Source: Bifidobacteriaceae bacterium
GTDB lineage: Bacteria > Actinomycetota > Actinomycetes > Actinomycetales > WQXJ01
Direction of reading: 5' to 3'
DNA length: 11,962 bases
NCBI GenBank assembly: GCA_031265345.1
Contig: JAISCU010000209.1
Coordinates: 1 to 11,962, forward strand
The notes under the pieces: generated by a model
Databases searched by the model: none
Told to the model about the DNA's origin: nothing
Seen by the model: only the letters and a program-made list of their open reading frames with translations
Made by a program: the position numbers and the translations under genes
In this document: positions 8,326 through 11,962 of the stretch, piece after piece
Layout: the number at the start of each line of letters is the position of its first letter
Position numbering within the stretch: position 1 is the first letter of the stretch

Positions 8326-9363
8326 TCACCGGAACTGGCGGCCGATCCCGCCCGCGACGTTCCACAGGTGCACCCACATGATCAGGCGGCGCAACGGCCT
8401 CAGGGGCCAGGTCGCCGCGCGCCGCCAGCCTCCCCGCGGCCAGAACCGTATGGTGGCGGTCAGCAGGGTTCCGCCCGGCGCTGGGGCCAGGTCGATCTCC
8501 AGGCGCTGCGCATTGGGATGCTTCGCGTCGGGATGACGCATGGACCAGGCGATGCGCCTGGGCTCCTCGGCGACGGCCAGCCGGACCTCGCGGCGCCGGT
8601 ACGGCTCCCTCATGCGCAACGGCTTGCCGTCGGGATGGCTGTGCGGGGGGCGGGTGCTCCAGGTCGCGCCGGGCCTGGCCGGGCTCGGCTCGGCGGGGAG
8701 GTCGACCGAGCCCGCGACGGGGTCCCAATCCGGCATCCGGGCCGGGTCGGCGAGGAGCGCCCAGACCTCGGCCGGGTCGGTCGGCACGAAAGCGTGGCGC
8801 CGCGCCCAGGTCTGGCCCGGCGAGATCAGCGATTCGGGCACCCGCGGAACGGGCGGTTGTTGGACGATGCCCCTCCCCGGATCGGCGGCGTCCGCCTGGT
8901 CCAGGTGCGCCAAGATGGCGTCTGGCGAAGCTCCCAGCCTGGTCATGAGCCCGGTGATCATGCCGCTCGGCTCCGCGACCAACTCGCGCAGGACCGCCGC
9001 GCTGGTGTCTCGCAGCGCTCTGGGCTTGTCGTTCTTCTCGACGCGTGAGAAGACGGCCTGGGCGCGGGGCGTCCACTTGTAGCCATGGGTCTGATCGAAG
9101 GTGATCGCGCCGGGCTCGGGCATGGGCACGGTGACTCCGATGGCGCGCATCTGGTCGGCGTGCTGGTCCTGGGCGGCGGCGCGCACGGCCTGGAGCGTCA
9201 CGCCCTGCGCCCGCAGCGCCTCTCCGGCCGCTCCCGCGTCAATCGCCAGCGCCTCCAGCAGATGCTCGAGGTCAGTGTCCGTCTGTCCGCAGCGCGACGC
9301 CTCCTCCATCGCCGTTCGTGACAGTGTCTGCATGGTCGCGGCGGCCCGCATGTACTTGCTCAT
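8326..9363 (-). CDS. ClpC N-domain / SRPBCC fusion protein
   Basis: A 345-residue protein. Residues about 8-157 resemble the double Clp N-terminal domain (two helical repeats, about 12-75 with TMQTLSRTAMEEA and TDLEHLLEAL, and about 98-157 with TPRAQAVFSRVEK), which in ClpA/ClpC recruits substrates or adaptors. The AAA+ ATPase modules are absent: no Walker motif is present. Residues about 188-335 look like an SRPBCC (START/polyketide-cyclase-like) domain (AFVPTDPAEVWALLADPARMPDW; late strand GGTLLTATIRFWP), a fold that holds hydrophobic ligands in a cavity. The start at 9363 is chosen because AAGGAGG (9369-9375) lies 5 nt upstream; an in-frame ATG at 9465 would add 34 residues inside the HTH gene and is unlikely. 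The ATG overlaps the HTH stop codon (ATGA), so the two are translationally coupled. Biochemical role unknown; a sensor or adaptor acting with the HTH protein is an inference. Confidence 0.92.
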   Translation of the reverse strand: MSKYMRAAATMQTLSRTAMEEASRCGQTDTDLEHLLEALAIDAGAAGEALRAQGVTLQAVRAAAQDQHADQMRAIGVTVPMPEPGAITFDQTHGYKWTPRAQAVFSRVEKNDKPRALRDTSAAVLRELVAEPSGMITGLMTRLGASPDAILAHLDQADAADPGRGIVQQPPVPRVPESLISPGQTWARRHAFVPTDPAEVWALLADPARMPDWDPVAGSVDLPAEPSPARPGATWSTRPPHSHPDGKPLRMREPYRRREVRLAVAEEPRRIAWSMRHPDAKHPNAQRLEIDLAPAPGGTLLTATIRFWPRGGWRRAATWPLRPLRRLIMWVHLWNVAGGIGRQFR

Positions 9364-9605
9364 TTCCCCCTCCTTGGCGCCGGGATGGCCGGGTCGACCC
9401 GCCGGGCGTATTTCTTGTGAACCGCTTGGCGGGTGACGCCCAGCGCGTCGGCGATCTGCTGCCAACTCATGCCTTCGCGCAGCGCCGCCTCGACTTGGCG
9501 CAATTCGAGCACGTCGGCCAAGGCCCGCAAGGAGACGATGGCCCGCAATCCCGTTCGTGGATCGGACGTGTCGCTGGCTGTCGCGGCGGTGTCTGAAGGC
9601 TCCAT
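9360..9605 (-). CDS. Small HTH DNA-binding regulator
   Basis: An 81-residue protein with one helix-turn-helix (about 47-69: SWQQIADALGVTRQAVHKKY), preceded by a helix rich in Leu/Arg (about 20-45) and followed by a short basic tail. It probably binds DNA as a dimer and regulates its own operon. ATG 9605 is chosen because the promoter -10 box ends seven bases upstream, making the mRNA apparently leaderless; a TTG at 9614 would add three residues but lies upstream of the predicted transcript start. It is the first gene of a two-gene operon; its TGA overlaps the ATG of the ClpN-SRPBCC gene. Small HTH genes directly before Clp-N-domain genes are common in actinomycetes, which supports a functional pair. 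No ligand-binding domain is present, so the signal may come from the partner protein. Confidence 0.9.
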   Translation of the reverse strand: MEPSDTAATASDTSDPRTGLRAIVSLRALADVLELRQVEAALREGMSWQQIADALGVTRQAVHKKYARRVDPAIPAPRRGK

Positions 9606-9607
9606 GC

Positions 9608-9654
9608 TTGTCAATCTAGGTTGCTAATTCCGCTTTGTCAACTTGCGTTGCTAA
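9608..9654 (-). promoter_or_regulatory. Direct-repeat operator candidate over the operon promoter
   Basis: Two 20-bp direct repeats of the form TTAGCAAC-N5-TTGACAA occupy 9654-9635 and 9627-9608 on the minus strand, with a 27-bp period. Fifteen of the 20 bases, the outer eight and seven, are identical. The first contains the -35 hexamer and the second contains the -10 box and the transcription start region. The position suggests binding by the HTH protein itself and autorepression; that is an inference. Confidence 0.6.
9613..9641 (-). promoter_or_regulatory. Consensus promoter of the HTH/ClpN-SRPBCC operon
   Basis: Read on the minus strand, a perfect -35 TTGACA (9641-9636) is followed after 17 bp by TAGATT (9618-9613), a TANNNT -10 box. 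Seven bases later comes ATG at 9605, so transcription is expected to start at the start codon. This is the clearest promoter in the window. Confidence 0.75.
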
Positions 9655-9729
9655 GGCTTCCGCTGGACCATAGGTTCCCTTGCGGCGCGGATCAGGCCTG
9701 TCGGCTCCAAGCCCGTGACCATGCGAGCC

Positions 9730-9834
9730 GGGTCCTGGATCGCGCGGGCCGGGTCCGGGACCGTCCTTGCCGAGTCCGGGATCGCGCAGGCCGGGTCCGG
9801 GACCGTCCGCGACGGGTCCGGGATCGCGCGGGCC
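9730..9834. repeat. 21-bp tandem repeat, five units
   Basis: Five contiguous units start at 9730, 9751, 9772, 9793 and 9814. All share G(G/A)GTCC(G/T)GGA; the second half alternates between TCGCGC(G/A)GGCC (units 1, 3, 5) and a CCGTCC type (units 2, 4), giving a 42-bp higher-order period. Because 21 is a multiple of three, frames on both strands stay open and give seven-residue repeats, but nothing around them supports a protein. Confidence 0.85.
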
Positions 9835-9911
9835 GCTTGCCACCGAGCCCGTCCCGCTGCGGACGACCGTCCGTCTGCATGCGAATCGCCCACATGTGAA
9901 TCGGCGCGCCG

Positions 9912-10173
9912 AAAAGACAAATGCCCTGGATATCGCGCGCGAGTGCCAGGGAATTTGTCTTTGTCGCTGGGCAGGTTTTCGCGAGTGCCAGGGGATTTGT
10001 CTTTCTTGGATCGTGCCTATTTTGGGGCGACCCGCTTGACCTGCGGTTTCGCAACCCGACGCGCCGGGTGCCGCTGACAGAAAGACAAATTCCCTGGCTC
10101 TCGATAATCAGGAGCTCCCGGAAAAGACGAATATCCTGGATGTCGGCGCCGAGTGCCAGGGGATTTGTCTTTT
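9912..10173. repeat. Cluster of six inverted AAAGACAAATYCCCTGG units
   Basis: Six copies of one unit occur here. Forward copies start at 9913, 10081 and 10123; reverse copies (CCAGGGRATTTGTCTTT) lie at 9946-9962, 9988-10004 and 10156-10172. Each reverse copy is preceded by CGAGTG. The first pair (9913-9929 with 9946-9962) makes a 17-bp stem with one mismatch and a 16-nt loop. The last pair (about 10122-10139 with 10156-10173) makes the same structure with a few mismatches. The two complete hairpins are offset by exactly 210 bp. The middle copies (9988-10004 and 10081-10097) also form an inverted pair with one mismatch around a 76-bp interior. The layout is like a REP/BIME cluster; its origin is not known. 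Confidence 0.85.
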
Positions 10174-10202
10174 CGCGCAGTCGCTCCCGGCTGGCTGGCC
10201 GA

Positions 10203-10260
10203 GGAACCGTCCCCGGACTGGGCGGGGGACGGTTCCCTGACTAGGCGGGGAACCGTCCCC
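10203..10260. repeat. Three GGGGAACCGTCCCC arms forming alternative hairpins
   Basis: GGAACCGTCCCC (10203-10214), its reverse complement GGGGACGGTTCC (10225-10236) and GGGGAACCGTCCCC (10247-10260) follow each other. The middle arm can pair perfectly over 12 bp with the first (10-nt loop) or over 13 bp with the third (10-nt loop), but not both. In the minus-strand transcript the third arm begins four bases after the phosphatase stop codon, so the structure may end or stabilise that mRNA. There is no T-tract, so it is not a classical intrinsic terminator. The core matches the palindrome at 771-799. Confidence 0.8.
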
Positions 10261-10264
10261 CGGG

Positions 10265-11176
10265 TTAGAGGCGAACGCCGGGCGGGACGGCCGGGGGAGC
10301 GGCGCCCAGGGCGGACACGTCCGCGACGATCACCGAGAAGTTGTCACTGGCCTGGGCGGCCAAGGCGGCGGCGGACAGGGCGTCGCACGCCTTGGAGGCG
10401 GTGCGGGCCTGGACCAGGGGCCCTCGCAGGGCGGCATGGTCCAGTGCCCCAAACAGACCGTCGCTGCACAACATGAACCGTGTCCGTTCGGAGCCCAGGG
10501 ATTCCTCCAGCCGGTGCGGATCGAGCGCGCGCGTCCCGCCGCCCAACCACTGCGTCACGCCGCTGCCCATGCCGCCGGGCAGGCGGTCGTCGACCGAGAG
10601 CTGTCCCACATAACCGTCCCCGGCGCGGTAGACGCGGCAATCGCCCACATTCACCACCTCGACCCCGTCGCCGGTCAACCGCAACGCCGCCATCGTGGCC
10701 CCCATCTGGGCGGTTCCCCAGGCCTCCCCGGCTGAGGCAATTCGATCAGACCAATGTTCGAGCCAGGCCGACCAGGCGGCACCGTCCACGCGGGCGCCCT
10801 CCGCAGCCAGCGTCGCCGCGACCAGCCCCGCGGCCTGAGCGCCGCCCGCATAGCCACCCATGCCGTCGACCGCCGCCAACACCACCGGCTGGTCGGAAAG
10901 CGGCAGCCAGCCAGTGACCCGCGTCCCCGCCGCCAGCGCCGCGACGCCGCCCACCACCAGGGCGTCCTCGTGCGAGGGCCGCGTCGGTCCGGTCTCGGTG
11001 ACGGCGCAGAACTCGACCCAGCGCAGGGGCGAGGGCGGCGGAGGCGAGGGGGGTCGCGTCGGCACGGGCCGCACCGCCCGCACGTCCCCGCGATCCGGCG
11101 GCGGCAGCCGTCCGCCCATCCACAAACGGCGGCGTTCTTTCACGGCCGATGCCGTCGCCCCGAGTTCGTCCCTCAT
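10265..11176 (-). CDS. PP2C-family (PPM) serine/threonine protein phosphatase
   Basis: A 303-residue soluble metal-dependent phosphatase that removes phosphate from Ser/Thr residues, usually opposing Hanks-type kinases in actinomycetes. Motifs in order: RPSHEDA (66-72, usually RxxNED), AAVDGMGGYAGG (101-112, usually DGMGGH), MGATMAALRL (158-167), VNVGDCRVYRAG (175-186, usually GDSR), LCSDGLFG (236-243) and SDNFSVIVADV (277-287). The metal-binding acidic residues D71, D104, D239 and D278 are all present, so an active enzyme is expected. Residues 1-50 are an extension, basic and then Pro-rich (RPPSPPPPSP, 41-50), with no membrane helix. ATG 11176 follows an AAGGGA ribosome site; an ATG five bases upstream is closed after two codons. 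It lies 99 bp after the membrane-protein gene in the same direction. No kinase or FHA gene is in the window, so its substrate is not indicated. Confidence 0.95.
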   Translation of the reverse strand: MRDELGATASAVKERRRLWMGGRLPPPDRGDVRAVRPVPTRPPSPPPPSPLRWVEFCAVTETGPTRPSHEDALVVGGVAALAAGTRVTGWLPLSDQPVVLAAVDGMGGYAGGAQAAGLVAATLAAEGARVDGAAWSAWLEHWSDRIASAGEAWGTAQMGATMAALRLTGDGVEVVNVGDCRVYRAGDGYVGQLSVDDRLPGGMGSGVTQWLGGGTRALDPHRLEESLGSERTRFMLCSDGLFGALDHAALRGPLVQARTASKACDALSAAALAAQASDNFSVIVADVSALGAAPPAVPPGVRL

Positions 11177-11227
11177 CTCATTTCCCTTCTCTCCCGGCTC
11201 GGAGCCGTGTTGGTGCGGTCTTGCCGA

Positions 11228-11233
11228 AGCCTA
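11228..11233 (-). promoter_or_regulatory. Possible -10 box upstream of the phosphatase gene
   Basis: TAGGCT on the minus strand fits TANNNT and would start a transcript near 11221, with a leader of about 45 nt that contains a 13-nt palindrome CGGCTCCGAGCCG (11195-11207). There is no recognisable -35 hexamer 17 bp upstream. The phosphatase gene may instead be read through from the membrane-protein gene. Confidence 0.3.
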
Positions 11234-11275
11234 GCCGCAGTCTGGGGCGTGCCCTTCTCGCGGGCGCTCGCATGG

Positions 11276-11932
11276 TCATGGGTGGTTCTGCAAAGTCTGG
11301 AACATGGTGACTATGTGCCTGACCAGCCAGAACGCCCCCAAGATGAGGACGATCCACCAGGCGGGGTCGAAATAGTCGACCGGCATGGCGTCAGCGGAAG
11401 GCCAGTAGGGGTTCAAGTCGCTGGTGTCGATGGAGGCGCGAACGCACAGCCAGATCAGAGCCCACGAGCCGCCGAAGGCCAGGACGCGGAGCAGGACTGA
11501 GATGCCTTCGAATTTGTCCTTGATGTCCAGCGCTGCGCCGTAGGTTGCTAACACCAGGAAGGCGAGTAAGGCGATGGGCGACCACCAGAGGTCGCCGGGC
11601 AGCGGGGCCCTCATGAGGAATTCCTGCAAGCCGCTCACTTGGTATGGCCGGTCAGGCCCGGGCGGCCCCAGCACGCGGGCGTCCATCGGCGTCCGCAGGG
11701 CCAAGAGCGGGCCAAAGATCAGGAAAAACCAGCTGACCGTCCACGCATAGTTGTCGCGGGGATCGAATTGCAGCCAGCGGCCCCGGTAGAAGCGTTTGAC
11801 CATCCATCGCGTCACCACCGTCCCGCCGAGGCCTGCGCCAGCCACCCAGAGGGGCCAGGCTCCGAAACCGACCGGCGCATCTGCCAACGGTGCCACGGCG
11901 CGGACCCACTCAGGATCCCAGGGAATCGACAT
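11276..11932 (-). CDS. Five-helix membrane protein of unknown function
   Basis: At least 218 residues, integral to the cytoplasmic membrane. Hydrophobic helices are seen at about 23-43, 62-80, 116-136, 146-166 and 190-211. Polar loops contain a basic stretch (VKRFYRGRW, 45-53) after helix 1, which suggests that loop is cytoplasmic, and Pro-rich and acidic loops at about 81-112 and 167-190. No enzymatic or transporter motif is recognised, and the protein is not assigned to a family. The ATG at 11932 has no Shine-Dalgarno sequence, and the frame stays open upstream to the end of the window, so the true start may lie outside and this may be a partial gene. It precedes the phosphatase gene by 99 bp on the same strand and may share its transcript. 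Confidence 0.82.
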   Translation of the reverse strand: MSIPWDPEWVRAVAPLADAPVGFGAWPLWVAGAGLGGTVVTRWMVKRFYRGRWLQFDPRDNYAWTVSWFFLIFGPLLALRTPMDARVLGPPGPDRPYQVSGLQEFLMRAPLPGDLWWSPIALLAFLVLATYGAALDIKDKFEGISVLLRVLAFGGSWALIWLCVRASIDTSDLNPYWPSADAMPVDYFDPAWWIVLILGAFWLVRHIVTMFQTLQNHP

Positions 11933-11962
11933 GAGCGCGGGTAGGGCGCCACAGATGGTGCC

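Larger units (their letters stand above)
9655..10264. other. Gene-free stretch made of three repeat types
   Basis: This 610-bp interval lies between the start of the HTH operon and the end of the phosphatase gene. No frame in it has credible coding character; the longer open frames come from the tandem repeat being a multiple of three. It contains a 21-bp tandem array (9730-9834), a cluster of inverted 17-23 bp units (9912-10173) and a hairpin cluster (10203-10260). Base composition falls locally around the AAAGACAAAT units, unlike the surrounding DNA. Confidence 0.75.

Noticed and set aside
8322..8332. CCGGTCACCGG palindrome at the convergent gene ends as a shared terminator
   Set aside because: A 5-bp stem around one base overlapping a stop codon is expected by chance in this composition.
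8303..9082. Open frames overlapping the ClpN-SRPBCC gene on both strands
   Set aside because: The annotated frame has two recognisable domains, a strong ribosome site and a coupled start; the others have none.
9616..9843. 75-codon minus-strand frame just before the HTH gene
   Set aside because: Most of it is the 21-bp tandem repeat translated as a Gly/Pro/Asp repeat; it overlaps the consensus promoter and operator of the HTH operon.
9912..10173. CRISPR-like array
   Set aside because: The repeats are in both orientations with irregular spacing and there are no cas genes; they form inverted pairs, unlike CRISPR direct repeats.
10203..10260. Classical intrinsic terminator
   Set aside because: The stems are strong, but no T-tract follows on either strand, so only a possible termination or stabilising role is claimed.

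Overview
The window is very G+C-rich and looks like the chromosome of an actinomycete (Actinomycetota). Supporting this are the codon bias, two TANNNT-type -10 boxes placed directly in front of apparently leaderless start codons, and a small HTH regulator next to a ClpC N-domain protein, a pairing common in that phylum. The species cannot be told from the sequence. No rRNA, tRNA, CRISPR array or transposase gene was seen.

Layout. Positions 1-918 hold no convincing gene but carry a scattered palindromic repeat family (CCAGAATTGGGG / GGGGACCGTCCCC type). Positions 919-7497 encode one giant secreted protein of 2192 residues: signal peptide, N-terminal globular domain, about twelve DUF11 repeats, a Pro/Ser/Gly linker, an LVYTG motif, a membrane helix and a basic tail. 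This is the layout of a sortase-anchored surface stalk. A macro-domain (ADP-ribose) protein follows at 7611-8306. Convergent to it is a two-gene minus-strand operon, 9605 to 8326: an 81-residue HTH protein and, overlapping it by ATGA, a ClpC-N-domain plus SRPBCC fusion. The operon promoter is clear, apparently leaderless, and covered by a 20-bp direct repeat that could be its operator.

Positions 9655-10264 are a second gene-free stretch. It is built from three repeat types: a 21-bp tandem repeat, six copies of a 17-23 bp unit arranged as inverted pairs, and three GGGGAACCGTCCCC arms able to form alternative hairpins. The rest is minus-strand: a PP2C-type protein phosphatase (10265-11176) preceded by a five-helix membrane protein of unknown function (11276-11932), whose frame stays open to the window edge.

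How the genes relate: the HTH/ClpN-SRPBCC pair is a real, translationally coupled unit, probably self-regulated. The membrane protein and phosphatase are co-directional and may be co-transcribed. The giant surface protein and the macro protein look like independent transcription units. The least explained material is the non-coding repeat DNA on both flanks; the same palindrome family occurs in the first kilobase and again after the phosphatase gene.
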